From UBA5070 sp035913415 (GTDB lineage: Bacteria; Fibrobacterota; Fibrobacteria; UBA5070), in NCBI GenBank assembly GCA_035913415.1, contig JAMIIV010000047.1:1-64000 (forward strand): a stretch of 64,000 nucleotides of DNA. Direction: 5' to 3'. Shown one piece after another: positions 32,856 through 41,481 of this stretch; within the stretch, counting starts at the first letter, position 1; every line of letters starts with the position of its first letter. A program made the translations under genes and the position numbers. Under the pieces are notes generated by a model. That model was not told the origin of the DNA. It ran no database searches and saw only the letters and a program-made list of their open reading frames with translations.

Positions 32856-33497
32856 GTGATCCGCCTCTGCCTGGATGCCGCCACCTCCACCGCCGTCCTG
32901 GGGTTGTTCCGCGACGGACAAGAATTGTCTTCGCGGCGCCTGCCCGGCGCGCGCGGCGACATCCTTCCCGATCTGCTGCGCGAAAGCCTCGACGAAGCCG
33001 GACTGCGCCCGGACGAAATCGACGAGGTCGCCTGCGGCGTGGGGCCGGGTTCGTTCACCGGCATCCGCATCGCCTTGTCCACGGCCCTGGGCTTCGGATT
33101 CCGCCGGAATCTGCCGGTGCGCGGGGTCAGCTCGCTCCAGGCCATTTTGGCCCATCCCGAGCTCGCCGCCGCCTCGGACCGACCCCGCCTGGCTGTGCTG
33201 GACGCCCTCCGGGGCGAAGTCTTCCTTTCCCGCCTGGGAATCGGTGAAACTCCTCACGCCGGAACCACGCGCGACCACCGCGCGTTGCTCGCCGAGCTTC
33301 CCGCGCTGCTGGAACGCGGCATCCTGGTGGCCGAGGGGCGCCCCCCCTGCCTGGCGGGATTGCCCGCCGGCTGGCGACCACTGTCGGATTTTGTCGCGGC
33401 GGCGGGGCTGGACCTGCTGGCCTCGGGTGGCGGCACGGTCGCACCCGTGCCCAACTACATGCGCGCCTCGGCCCCCGAGGAGCTGCGGGGGGCCTGA
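32856..33497 (+). CDS. tsaB: tRNA threonylcarbamoyladenosine biosynthesis protein TsaB
   Basis: The 213-residue protein of the YeaZ/TsaB family is an ASKHA-fold scaffold. Together with TsaD and TsaE it installs threonylcarbamoyl on A37 of ANN-reading tRNAs. The N-terminus LCLDAATSTAVLGL and the GVGPGSFTGIRIALS block are diagnostic, followed by LAVLDALRGEVF. It uses GTG at 32856. It matches trmO, encoded 13 kb away, which methylates the same modified base. TsaD and TsaE are not in this window. Confidence 0.93.
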   Translation: MIRLCLDAATSTAVLGLFRDGQELSSRRLPGARGDILPDLLRESLDEAGLRPDEIDEVACGVGPGSFTGIRIALSTALGFGFRRNLPVRGVSSLQAILAHPELAAASDRPRLAVLDALRGEVFLSRLGIGETPHAGTTRDHRALLAELPALLERGILVAEGRPPCLAGLPAGWRPLSDFVAAAGLDLLASGGGTVAPVPNYMRASAPEELRGA

Positions 33498-33507
33498 GGA
33501 CGAAGGG

Positions 33508-34299
33508 TCAGAGTCCCAGGGTGTAGTACACTCCCGCGAAGAGGCCCCAACTGGCGTCGACGTTGTTGCCCGCGAGGGTCACGGGCACGCTCGCCTCGGC
33601 GGAGAGGCGGTCGTTGAACACGAAATTGGCGCCGGGGTTCGCGGTCAGGATCCACCAGACACTTTCCGGGCGGGCGTCGCCGTCCCAGGTGCCTTCCAGG
33701 CCCTTGTCCCACGCCAGGCCAAGGTAGGGACTCACCATTTCGGAGAGGTTGTACTGGGCCTGGGCGTAGGTGGTCAGCTCGTCCTGTTTCCTCGACTCGA
33801 CTTCGGTGGCGTACACGTAACCGGCATAGGCGTTGACCGCGATCTGCCCGAACGTCTTGCCGCCGATCACGCCCAAGGTGATGCCCGTGGCGGGTTCGTC
33901 GCCGACGATGTCTTCGGAGCCGACGGGAAACGCAACGTTCAGGAAGCCACCCAGGCCCAGCTCGGGATGGACGTACTTGAGCGCGAATTCGGGCTGGGAC
34001 AGTCCGCTCACGGCTGTACCTTCGTTGGCGTCTTCGTTTCGAAGTTCCAAGGACGCCGCGGCTTCGACATCCAGGCCGGGAAGGATCCCGTACTTGACCT
34101 GCACAGAAGGGGCCTGGGTCATGGGGCTCGCGTCACCGGCATCCTGGAATGCGCCGTCGGCATCGTAGCCACCGATACCGAATCCGATCTCGTAGCCGAG
34201 GTCCGTTTCCAGGGTACGGGGCTCCAGGGGGAGGTAGACGTCGAAGGCGAAGGGTGCGGTGGCGGCGGCCAGGAGGGCCAGGGAGAGCTTGCGGTGCAC
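33508..34299 (-). CDS. Outer-membrane beta-barrel protein (transporter-like)
   Basis: The 263-residue protein has a short signal peptide (LSLALLAAATAPFAFD) and alternating amphipathic strands throughout, with turns such as NEDANEGTAV and GDEPATGI. It ends in an aromatic strand (SWGLFAGVYYTLGL) typical of barrels inserted by BamA. It resembles the phenol-degradation MetA-like / transporter barrels of unknown substrate. The GTG start at 34299 has AAGGAA five bases upstream. It is separated from the next barrel gene by a terminator, so each is expressed on its own. Confidence 0.8.
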   Translation of the reverse strand: MHRKLSLALLAAATAPFAFDVYLPLEPRTLETDLGYEIGFGIGGYDADGAFQDAGDASPMTQAPSVQVKYGILPGLDVEAAASLELRNEDANEGTAVSGLSQPEFALKYVHPELGLGGFLNVAFPVGSEDIVGDEPATGITLGVIGGKTFGQIAVNAYAGYVYATEVESRKQDELTTYAQAQYNLSEMVSPYLGLAWDKGLEGTWDGDARPESVWWILTANPGANFVFNDRLSAEASVPVTLAGNNVDASWGLFAGVYYTLGL

Positions 34300-34334
34300 T
34301 GGCGTTCCTTGGGAGAGGGATGCGGAGGGGACGC

Positions 34335-34367
34335 AAAAAGGGCGACCTGGAGTGAACCAGGTCGCCC
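34335..34367 (-). terminator. Intrinsic terminator of the 229-aa barrel gene
   Basis: Read on the minus strand, an 11-bp perfect stem (34367-34357 with 34350-34340, GGGCGACCTGG) with a 6-base loop is followed by five T residues (34339-34335). This is a textbook rho-independent terminator. Confidence 0.88.
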
Positions 34368-34402
34368 AAGGAGTGCTTCGCGCGGAGCGAAGAGCTCAGA
34401 TC

Positions 34403-35092
34403 TTAGTTGCCGAACGCGTACGAGGCGCCGACAGCGATCTGGTGGTTGGCGATGTTCTTGGAGGACTCGTAGGCGCCCTTGTAGTCACCGTTGTCTTCGT
34501 ACTCAGCGGCGAAGCCGTTGAGGGCGTACTTGGCCTGCAGGGAAACTGCCAGGTTCGGGTTGATGGCGTAGGCGCCGCCCAGAACGATGTTGTGAATGGA
34601 GGCCGCAGGGAACTCCTTCTCGCCGACGTCTTCATACTTGGCAGGAGCCCAGACGAGATCGCTTTCGCTGGAGAAATCACCCGATTCGACCTTCGAGGTG
34701 CCGCTGAGGGGCATGTCCCACTCGTAGCCAGCCTTGACGGAGATCTTGTCGTTGATCTGGAAGGAGGGTGCCAGCTGGAGGCCCAGGGACATCACGGTTA
34801 CATCGACGGTCGCCTTCTCGTCCACGCCTTCGTAGCTGGATTCCATCCCGAACATGTCAAAGTTGAACAGCACGCCGGCGCCGATCGAGAACTTGTCGTT
34901 GATCTGGTAGGCGGCGGTGGGGCCCACGGAAACACCGAAGCCGAACTTGGCGTCGATGGTCTCGCCTTCGTCTTCCATGTCGGAGCCGATCATGGTCAGG
35001 TTGTATCCGACGAGAGCGTCGGCGCCGAACTTGACGGGGGCGGCCAGGGAGGCAACGGCGGCCAGGGCAACGAGAGAGAGGGTGCGCTTCAT
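34403..35092 (-). CDS. Small outer-membrane beta-barrel protein
   Basis: The 229-residue protein has a clear signal peptide (MKRTLSLVALAAVASLAAP) and about eight predicted strands (GADALVGYNLTMIG, FGFGVSVGPTAAYQIN, FSIGAGVLFNFDM, ISVKAGYEWDM). It ends in VGASYAFGN with a penultimate-type aromatic end strand. It looks like an OmpA-barrel/OMP_b-brl type porin. Codon use is strongly biased and it has its own good promoter and terminator, so it is probably an abundant envelope protein. Both small barrel genes run in the same direction but are transcribed separately. Function is unknown. Confidence 0.82.
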   Translation of the reverse strand: MKRTLSLVALAAVASLAAPVKFGADALVGYNLTMIGSDMEDEGETIDAKFGFGVSVGPTAAYQINDKFSIGAGVLFNFDMFGMESSYEGVDEKATVDVTVMSLGLQLAPSFQINDKISVKAGYEWDMPLSGTSKVESGDFSSESDLVWAPAKYEDVGEKEFPAASIHNIVLGGAYAINPNLAVSLQAKYALNGFAAEYEDNGDYKGAYESSKNIANHQIAVGASYAFGN

Positions 35093-35170
35093 AGGGATTG
35101 CTCGCTTTCTTGGATGGTTCCTGGTCGCCGTTCGGTCAAGAACGATTGGGCGCGACCTTGGATCTGCTCT

Positions 35171-35199
35171 AACCTACCGTATTCCAAGTTGGAAGTCAA
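35171..35199 (-). promoter_or_regulatory. Sigma-70 promoter of the 229-aa barrel gene
   Basis: Read on the minus strand, TTGACT (35199-35194), a 17-base spacer and TAGGTT (35176-35171) form a near-consensus promoter. The predicted start near 35164 gives a ~70-base leader before ATG 35092. Confidence 0.75.
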
Positions 35200-35353
35200 G
35201 GGGCGATCCGCAGACGTCGATAACTTGTGACAATGGACACGTTTTGCCGTATACGGGCAGAAAACGACCCAAGGCGCGAAGGGAGGTCGCGCAGGCCGAT
35301 GCGGGGGCGGGCGGGGCCGAGACGGAAAATGACCGCGGTCGGCGCCTCGGGGC

Positions 35354-35647
35354 TCAGGCGTCTTCGAAGAGGATGCTGTGCTTGCCCAGGTGGACTTCGT
35401 CGCCGTTGCGCAGCACGCATGCGGCCACCTTGCGCCCACCCACGAAGGAGCCGTTGAGGCTCTGGAGATCTTCCAGCACGAAGGTGGTTCCGGTGGGGTC
35501 GCCATCGATGCGCAGATGGTGGCGCGAGACGCCGGGATTGTCCAGGACCACATCGTTGGACTTCAGGCGCCCCACGGTGAGCGTGGTGGACGAAAGCGCG
35601 ATGCGGGCCAACTGGGCGCCGTTTTCGAAGACGTAGATGGAGGCCAT
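35354..35647 (-). CDS. FHA-domain phosphopeptide-binding protein
   Basis: The 97-residue protein is a single forkhead-associated domain and nothing else. It has the conserved GR..SNDVVLDNPGVSRHH loop and the SLNGSFVGGRKV turn that contact phosphothreonine peptides. It is probably a small adaptor reading Ser/Thr kinase signals; no kinase is encoded in the window. On the minus strand TAGATT ends six bases before its ATG with no Shine-Dalgarno, so its transcript is probably leaderless. It is divergent from the DUF6115-like gene over 84 bases. Confidence 0.92.
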   Translation of the reverse strand: MASIYVFENGAQLARIALSSTTLTVGRLKSNDVVLDNPGVSRHHLRIDGDPTGTTFVLEDLQSLNGSFVGGRKVAACVLRNGDEVHLGKHSILFEDA

Positions 35648-35653
35648 GTCCCC

Positions 35654-35659
35654 AATCTA
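35654..35659 (-). promoter_or_regulatory. TAGATT -10 element, leaderless geometry
   Basis: Read on the minus strand, TAGATT (35659-35654) is followed by GGGGAC and then the FHA gene's ATG at 35647. This is exactly six bases, the same layout as at 1868, 10345, 36721 and 41470. Confidence 0.55.
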
Positions 35660-35731
35660 CCATCGCCACCGGGCATCCGGGAATGGGGCCGTTCCGCGAT
35701 CGGCATCCCGGCGGAGTATCTTTCGGAAATC

Positions 35732-36622
35732 ATGGTCCGGCCTGGAACGATCATCGGTTTTGCGACGGGGGTGCTCCTGCTGGGGGCGTCGGGCCTTGCT
35801 CTGTGGTACTGGAACCGCCAGGAAACGGGCGGGGGGGTGCCCGCCGCGGCCATGTCCTCGGCCGAATCCGATTCCGCCCTGGTGCTGCGGGTGGGGCTCC
35901 TGCACGATTCCCTCCAGGCTCTTGACCTGCAGTTGCGCGAAGCCCAGCTCGGCGACTCCGAGCCCCCGGCCGACTTGGTCCAGGCACAGGCCGGACTCTG
36001 GGAGCGATACACCTGGGCCCGGGCCCGCCTCTCCGACGCCGCCGACGCCGCGGCTCCCGCCCCCAAGCCGGCAACCCCCGGAGCCGACACTCCAGCCCCT
36101 GTTTCCTCCGCGGCCCCCTCTTCGGAGCTGGGCGCCATGCTGGGAAATCTGGCCACCTATCTCTGGATTCTGGCCGGTGTGGGCGCCTTTGTCGTCGGAC
36201 TGCTTGCCTGGCTGTTGCTGTTCCGCAAGCCGCCGCCTGCCGCGCCTACGCGTCCGCTCACGGAGCCCACCGTGCGCATGGATCGCAATATCCGGTTGCC
36301 CGTCGCCCGCTCCGAAGACTCCCCGGCGCCTCGCGAAGCCACCTTCACCCAGATGCGCGCAGCTCGTGCTCCCGCTCCCGCCGCGCGTGAGGAGTTCGAC
36401 GACGACATCCCCGCCGCTCCGCTGCCGCGCACCGGACGCCACGCTTGGGAAAACACGGTCAGTCAGCCGCAGCCGCAGATGGCGCCCGCGGAACCAACCG
36501 CTGTGCAGGATTACGTGGTCTCGATGGCCAAACGTGGACGCACCCCCGCCGAGATCGCCCGGCGTCTGCGCATCCCCCAGGACCAGGTCGACCTGATCCT
36601 CAAATTGCGCCGCAACTCCTGA
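35732..36622 (+). CDS. Two-helix membrane protein with DUF6115-like C-terminal helix-turn-helix
   Basis: The 296-residue protein has an N-terminal membrane helix (~6-26), a Pro/Ala linker, a second helix (~141-165), another disordered linker and a compact C-terminal motif (MAKRGRTPAEIARRLRIPQ, then QVDLILKLRR at ~263-294). That C-terminal motif resembles the end of DUF6115/SwrB-like proteins encoded in flagellar operons, and a FliK-like gene lies directly downstream. It may be a flagellar or pilus assembly factor. TATCTT lies nine bases before the ATG. Confidence in the coding call is high, in function low. Confidence 0.75.
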   Translation: MVRPGTIIGFATGVLLLGASGLALWYWNRQETGGGVPAAAMSSAESDSALVLRVGLLHDSLQALDLQLREAQLGDSEPPADLVQAQAGLWERYTWARARLSDAADAAAPAPKPATPGADTPAPVSSAAPSSELGAMLGNLATYLWILAGVGAFVVGLLAWLLLFRKPPPAAPTRPLTEPTVRMDRNIRLPVARSEDSPAPREATFTQMRAARAPAPAAREEFDDDIPAAPLPRTGRHAWENTVSQPQPQMAPAEPTAVQDYVVSMAKRGRTPAEIARRLRIPQDQVDLILKLRRNS

Positions 36623-36720
36623 GCCCTTTGGCCGCCCCCACTGTCCGGGGGGGGCCTTGTGTGGAGTCCGCATCGCCCCGCACCTAGGTGGTTTCGAATC
36701 CCTCGGGTTGGTCGAAGGGG

Positions 36721-36726
36721 TAGATT
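36721..36726 (+). promoter_or_regulatory. TAGATT -10 element, leaderless geometry
   Basis: TAGATT is followed by GATCCC and then ATG 36733. The spacing is six bases and there is no Shine-Dalgarno. Confidence 0.5.
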
Positions 36727-36732
36727 GATCCC

Positions 36733-38826
36733 ATGGATCCCCTCTCCTTGTTGCGCGCCGCTCTGCCGACCTCCGACGCATCGCGCCTGGAAGGGAAGGT
36801 CGAAGCGAGTGATGCCAAGCGTGGTACGGTCACCGTGCGACTGCCAAGTGGGGAGAGCGTCGTGGCCCAGGGAACCGACTTGGCGGCGGGCGACAAGGTC
36901 CTGGTGGCGCGTTCCGCCGATGGATCGTGGGTGGCGCGCCCCAGTGCCCGCTCCATGCCGGGTTCCGTGGGAACAAACGATCTGTCGGCATGGTTCGGAG
37001 CCGGTGCGGCCTTCGAACTGGCCAAGGCCACCGCGGGCAAGGACGGCTCCCGGGTCGCCGCCGCCATGCAGCGGATCTGGGCCGAACTCCTTTCCCGCCC
37101 GCCCGAATCGGTTCCCGCGGCCTTGCAGGCCTCGCGCGAGCGGGGGCTTCCTCCGTTGGTGTCGTTGACAACATCCGTCGTCGCCCCACGCGCGGGGTCG
37201 GGGGGGCTCGCGCCTCTGGCCCTGCGGGAAGAAGCCGCGCCGGGAATCTACCGCGCCGAGATCGCCGGGCGCGCGACGGAGCTGGCAGGGCCGGCCGGCC
37301 TCGGACGGGGCGAGCTAGGTCTCTGGACGGAAACGATCCTGGACGACATCCTCTCGCTGTGGTTGCCCGCCTCGCTCGAGGCGGCTTCGACACCGGCCCT
37401 GCCTGCCCGCGTGAGCGCCGACGTGAACGGTGCCCGACGGCTTCTGGATCGCCTGGGCGTACCGGCACCCGCGGCAAACGACCCCTCCCTCGGATCCCTG
37501 GTTCGCACCTTGGTCCGCGCCGCGGCCCTCCTGGAGGAATCGTCGTGGGAATCGGGTGATCCAGCGCCGAAGGCAGGGAGCGCTCCTCGACCAGCCGAGG
37601 TCGGGATCCCGGTGGGGGAGGGCTCGTCGGAGCGCCGTATCGGAGCGCCGGGATCTGTCGCGACGGGTGGCGCCGCCGTTCCGCGAGGCGCCGTCGGAAA
37701 TCTGGAAACGCTCGGGGGAGCCGGAAGGGCCTTGGTGGATTCCTTCCTGGAAGACGGTGCGCCGAATTCTGGCGAATCGAAGGTTCCCGACGAATCGCGC
37801 GCCCCCCCCCCTTCGGACCCTGCGCGCCCAGGCACCTCCACCGCATCGACACCGCTTGTCGCCGCGTCGCCAAGCCTCCTGGCGAGCCCCGATTCCGCCG
37901 GGCGGGTCCCCTCGCCGAATCCTGGGGTGCAGCCGCCTCCGACTCCCGATGCGGCCGCCCTTCTTGCGCCACCAACGGCGACAGAATCCGTCGAAGCGGT
38001 CCCGCTCCCCCCTTCGGCGCGGCGTAGTCCGGAGCTGCCTTCGGCCACGGCCTTGCGGGTGCTGCTCGCCTGGTCCATGTCGGAGGCCGAACCCACCGAT
38101 GCCGCCCTGCGCGCGGCCCTGGGCGACGCCCCCGACCTGTCCGACGCCCTCGAGACCCTGGGGCGGATGTTGGGTCAGGACCCCGAACGGTTCCCCGCGG
38201 TCGCGACCTTCCTGGCCGCGATCGAACCCGAGACTCCGCTTATGCCGCGGCAGTTGGGTCTGGAGCGGCACACGCCCGCTCCTGCGAACACCCTGAACAC
38301 CCCGAACGCCACCACCTTGGCCGAAGCGCTCGCCACCGACCTGGGCGCCGCCTTGGCCCAGGGCCGGCCGGAAGACGCGCAGGTCTTGCGCGATGCCCTC
38401 CGGAGCCTGGCCAGCGAAGGGTTCGGCGCGGCCCGCGACCCCCGCGATCCGACGAGCAGCTCGCCTTGGAGCCTGGCGCCTCACCAGGATCGCCCGGATT
38501 CGGGGAAGGTCGTGGTGCACGATCGCCGCCGACATCGCGACGACCCTTCCCGTGGCACGGTGGTGGAGGTCGCGATGGATCCCTCCGGCCTGGGAGGGGT
38601 GGACGCCCGCCTGGAGCTTCGGGGCCGCGATCTCGACGTGCGGTTCTCGACCCGGCAACAGGAGACGGCGCGGACGATTTCCGACAACCTCCCCGAATTG
38701 CGCAAGCTGCTGCTGGGGCTGGGATTCGAGCCCCGCGAGCTGGACGCCCGCGCGGGAAAGGCCCGCACCCAACGATCATCCCCGCACAAAGGCGACGGGG
38801 CAGGCGCCCTGGACATCCGGGCTTGA
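36733..38826 (+). CDS. FliK-like protein with flagellar hook-length control C-terminal domain
   Basis: The 697-residue protein has a short beta-rich N-terminus (LEGKVEASDAKRGTVTVRL), a long Pro/Ala/Ser-rich middle, and at ~residues 610-680 the Flg_hook domain (VEVAMDPSGLGGVDARLELRG, then LPELRKLLLGLGFEPRELD as separate elements). FliK is a secreted ruler that sets hook length and switches export specificity. No other flagellar gene is nearby except the DUF6115-like one, so a non-flagellar secretion role is possible. A C10 run at 37802-37811 lies in frame and is a potential slippage site. Confidence 0.82.
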   Translation: MDPLSLLRAALPTSDASRLEGKVEASDAKRGTVTVRLPSGESVVAQGTDLAAGDKVLVARSADGSWVARPSARSMPGSVGTNDLSAWFGAGAAFELAKATAGKDGSRVAAAMQRIWAELLSRPPESVPAALQASRERGLPPLVSLTTSVVAPRAGSGGLAPLALREEAAPGIYRAEIAGRATELAGPAGLGRGELGLWTETILDDILSLWLPASLEAASTPALPARVSADVNGARRLLDRLGVPAPAANDPSLGSLVRTLVRAAALLEESSWESGDPAPKAGSAPRPAEVGIPVGEGSSERRIGAPGSVATGGAAVPRGAVGNLETLGGAGRALVDSFLEDGAPNSGESKVPDESRAPPPSDPARPGTSTASTPLVAASPSLLASPDSAGRVPSPNPGVQPPPTPDAAALLAPPTATESVEAVPLPPSARRSPELPSATALRVLLAWSMSEAEPTDAALRAALGDAPDLSDALETLGRMLGQDPERFPAVATFLAAIEPETPLMPRQLGLERHTPAPANTLNTPNATTLAEALATDLGAALAQGRPEDAQVLRDALRSLASEGFGAARDPRDPTSSSPWSLAPHQDRPDSGKVVVHDRRRHRDDPSRGTVVEVAMDPSGLGGVDARLELRGRDLDVRFSTRQQETARTISDNLPELRKLLLGLGFEPRELDARAGKARTQRSSPHKGDGAGALDIRA

Positions 38827-38903
38827 GGCGCAGCCCCCCTCCTCCCCGGACATTCCCGAGGGATGTACGTTGAACCGCCCGATCGGGACCAAGGAGAGCG
38901 GAT

Positions 38904-39704
38904 GTGAACCAGCCGGAAGCGGTGAAATGGCGCCTGAGGGTGGCCTACGACGGAAGGCCCTTCCTGGGCTGGCAACGCCAGGAGCAGGGGCTCACGGTCC
39001 AGGAAGCGCTCGAGAAGGCGCTGGGTGTGGCGCTGCGCCATCCTGTCGCCTGCGAAGCGGCCGGACGCACCGACACGGGTGTCCATGCCTCGGGGCAGGT
39101 GGTCCACTTTCGCGCCCGTCCCGATCTCGATCCGGCGCGCGTGCTCAAGTCCCTCGACGCCCTGTTGCCTGGGGGGGCGGCGGTCCGCGACCTCGAACGC
39201 GCTCCCGAAGACTTTTCCGCGCGCCATTCCGCCCGTTGGCGGGAGTACTGCTATCGCATTCGTTTCCGACGCGATCCGCTGGCCGTCCCCAACATCTGGT
39301 TGCCGCACCGGCGCCTCGATCCCCAGCTTCTGGGCGAGGCCCTGTCGTGGTTCGAGGGACGCCACGATTTCGCGCGGTTCTGCATCCCCCGCGACGACGG
39401 CAAACACACGCTCTGCACGCTGATGCTGGCCCGCGGGGTGCCGGTGGCCAACGGTGTGGATCTGTGGATCCGCGGCGACCGCTTCCTGCATCGGATGGTG
39501 CGTTCCATGGTCGGATTCTGTCTGGACGTCGCGCGCGGCGCCCTGGACCGCAGCCACTTCGAGCGCCTGCTGGCCGGCGAGGCGGTCGACCCCCGTTTCT
39601 GGGCTCCCCCCGACGGACTCACCCTGGAGCGCGTGGGTTATGACGACTGGACCGAGCCGGAACGCGAAGGTTGCCCTTCTGGAAGCTACGACCGCCTGAC
39701 CTGA
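38904..39704 (+). CDS. truA: tRNA pseudouridine synthase A
   Basis: The 266-residue enzyme isomerises uridines 38-40 in the anticodon stem of tRNAs. The catalytic aspartate sits in GRTDTGVHASGQVVHF. Further family blocks are YDGRPFLGWQRQ at the N-terminus, YCYRIRF, and FLHRMVRSMVG. GTG at 38904 is used, with AAGGAG seven bases upstream. It is monocistronic and convergent with the hemerythrin gene, with only 7 bases between the stops. Confidence 0.96.
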   Translation: MNQPEAVKWRLRVAYDGRPFLGWQRQEQGLTVQEALEKALGVALRHPVACEAAGRTDTGVHASGQVVHFRARPDLDPARVLKSLDALLPGGAAVRDLERAPEDFSARHSARWREYCYRIRFRRDPLAVPNIWLPHRRLDPQLLGEALSWFEGRHDFARFCIPRDDGKHTLCTLMLARGVPVANGVDLWIRGDRFLHRMVRSMVGFCLDVARGALDRSHFERLLAGEAVDPRFWAPPDGLTLERVGYDDWTEPEREGCPSGSYDRLT

Positions 39705-39711
39705 AGCCGGG

Positions 39712-40134
39712 TCAGATCGAGAGCGAATCCGCCAGCGGGTACAGCTCGGATTCCTCGCGCTGGATGCGCTTGCCCAACAGGGCGAAGACCGCCGATGTGT
39801 CGGTGCAAAAGGCCTTGGCCTGGTTGGAAATCGCCGTTCCGCTGGGGTATTTGGCCAGGTACTCCTTGTAGGCCCCCCCGATGTGTCCCATCTCCTTGGC
39901 GAATTGGGCCGCCGTGGCGGACACCCGAGCCTGGGTGGAGGCGGCCAGCTCCGGATACAGAACCTTGTCTTCCGCGGCCAGGTGCATGTTCAGCTTTCCC
40001 GTCAGTTCCAACAGGAGCTTGCGGAGCATGTCCCCGCGGGTCTGGTCCAGGGTGTCGGGCTTCAAGAGCGGGGCGATCTGCTCGACGATACGCAGCAGGT
40101 CCTGGTGCTGTTGGCGAAGGTGCATGGTGCGCAT
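39712..40134 (-). CDS. Hemerythrin-domain protein
   Basis: The 140-residue four-helix bundle has hemerythrin-type ligand positions: H in LRQQHQDLLRIV, the HLAAEDKVLYPELA motif (H..xE), HIGGAYKEYL, and a final EESELYPLAD. It should bind a di-iron site and sense or carry O2 or NO, or protect iron. It stands alone with a GAGGA ribosome-binding site, and the ATG is at 40134. Confidence 0.88.
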   Translation of the reverse strand: MRTMHLRQQHQDLLRIVEQIAPLLKPDTLDQTRGDMLRKLLLELTGKLNMHLAAEDKVLYPELAASTQARVSATAAQFAKEMGHIGGAYKEYLAKYPSGTAISNQAKAFCTDTSAVFALLGKRIQREESELYPLADSLSI

Positions 40135-40238
40135 GGCAAAGGTCTCCTCGGATGACGATCCGTGGATTCTACCACATGGCTGTACTGGATTCGCGTCTCT
40201 TTCCGGGAAAGTGGCAGGCTGGTATTTTTGTGGAGGCC

Positions 40239-41384
40239 ATGACTCGTCGCACCGCCTCCATCGCACTCCTTGTCGCCTTCGGGTCCGGCCTGGGTTTGGG
40301 CTCGGCCCTCGATCGCGTCTCCACGCCACCCGCCACGGGCCTTCGCGACAGCGTGGTGCGCGCCAACGCCGAGGCCTCCACGCAACGTGCCTCGGCCCTG
40401 GTGGCCGCCACCCGCGAGGCGAGCCCCTCGGTGGTTTCCATCCAGGTCACGTCCCGCGAAGTGGTGCGGCGCACCTACGGCGATCCTTTCGCCGACCTGT
40501 TCTTCGGGCCTCCCGACCCCCAGGTCCGCCAATCCCGTTCCATGGGCTCGGGTGTCATCGTCGACGGACGGGGCTACGTCCTGACCAACCACCACGTGGT
40601 CGAGGCCGCCGTGGGCGCCCGACTTCCCGCCGACATCCAGGTCACGTTGCCCGATGCCCGCAACTTTCCGGCGCAGGTGGTGGGCACCGATCCCGACAAC
40701 GACCTCGCCGTGTTGCGCATTGAGGCCAAGGATCTCCCGGTGGCCCGCATCGCTTCGGTCCAGCCCGAGATCGGCGAGTGGGTCCTGGCCATCGGAAATC
40801 CGTTCGGATATCTCATCGACGACCCCCGTCCCACCGTGACAGCCGGTGTGGTCAGTGCTCTGGATCGCACCTTCCAGCCGTCTTCTGGTGTTACGCTGCG
40901 CCACGTCATCCAGACCGACGCCGCGATCAATCCGGGAAATTCCGGCGGTGCCCTGGTGAACGCCCTGGGCCAGGTGGTGGGCATCAACACCTTCATCTTC
41001 ACCGGCGGTGGCCAGGGCTCCATCGGTTTGGGTTTCGCCATCCCCATCGGGCGGGCTCTGCGCATCGTCGAGGAAATCGTGCGGTTCGGGCGGGTGCGCG
41101 AGTTCACCACCGGTCTGGCCACCGACCCGGCAGCCGCCTACGCGATGGGCCTGCGCCGCGGCGACGGGGTTTTGGTCACCGAAGTGCAGAAGGGTTCGCC
41201 CGGAGCCCGGGCCGGCATCGTTCCCGGGGACATCCTCGTGGGAATCGACGGCCGCAAGGTGAGCACCCTGGAAGAGCTTCGTTCCATTCTCCGCCTGTTC
41301 CGGGTGGGGGATCGGGTTCCCATGAAGGTGCGCCGCGAGGGCAAGGAGTTCGACGTCTCCCTGGAATTGGCGGAAGCGAAATAG
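40239..41384 (+). CDS. HtrA/DegP-type periplasmic serine protease
   Basis: The 381-residue envelope protease has an N-terminal signal-anchor (TASIALLVAFGSGLGLGSAL), a trypsin-like domain with complete triad H119 (NHHVVEA), D155 (DPDNDLAVL) and S235 (NPGNSGGAL), and one C-terminal PDZ domain (VQKGSPGARAGIVPGDILVGI). One PDZ and an anchor point to the DegS/HhoB type of the S1C family, involved in cleaving damaged or signalling proteins outside the membrane. A TGGAGG site precedes ATG 40239. Confidence 0.94.
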   Translation: MTRRTASIALLVAFGSGLGLGSALDRVSTPPATGLRDSVVRANAEASTQRASALVAATREASPSVVSIQVTSREVVRRTYGDPFADLFFGPPDPQVRQSRSMGSGVIVDGRGYVLTNHHVVEAAVGARLPADIQVTLPDARNFPAQVVGTDPDNDLAVLRIEAKDLPVARIASVQPEIGEWVLAIGNPFGYLIDDPRPTVTAGVVSALDRTFQPSSGVTLRHVIQTDAAINPGNSGGALVNALGQVVGINTFIFTGGGQGSIGLGFAIPIGRALRIVEEIVRFGRVREFTTGLATDPAAAYAMGLRRGDGVLVTEVQKGSPGARAGIVPGDILVGIDGRKVSTLEELRSILRLFRVGDRVPMKVRREGKEFDVSLELAEAK

Positions 41385-41442
41385 ATCATTCGCTCCAGCA
41401 TTGTGTGGAGTACGGTATCTCGCCAACCGTGCCTCCGATCGC

Positions 41443-41475
41443 TTGACGTGCGGCCTTGCGGGAACGGATTATGTT
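41443..41475 (+). promoter_or_regulatory. Promoter of the CsgG-lipoprotein operon
   Basis: TTGACG (41443-41448) is followed after 18 bases by GATTAT (41467-41472), which overlaps TATGTT (41470-41475). TATGTT ends exactly six bases before ATG 41482. Either -10 reading gives a leader of zero to three bases. Confidence 0.55.
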
Positions 41476-41481
41476 GGAATC

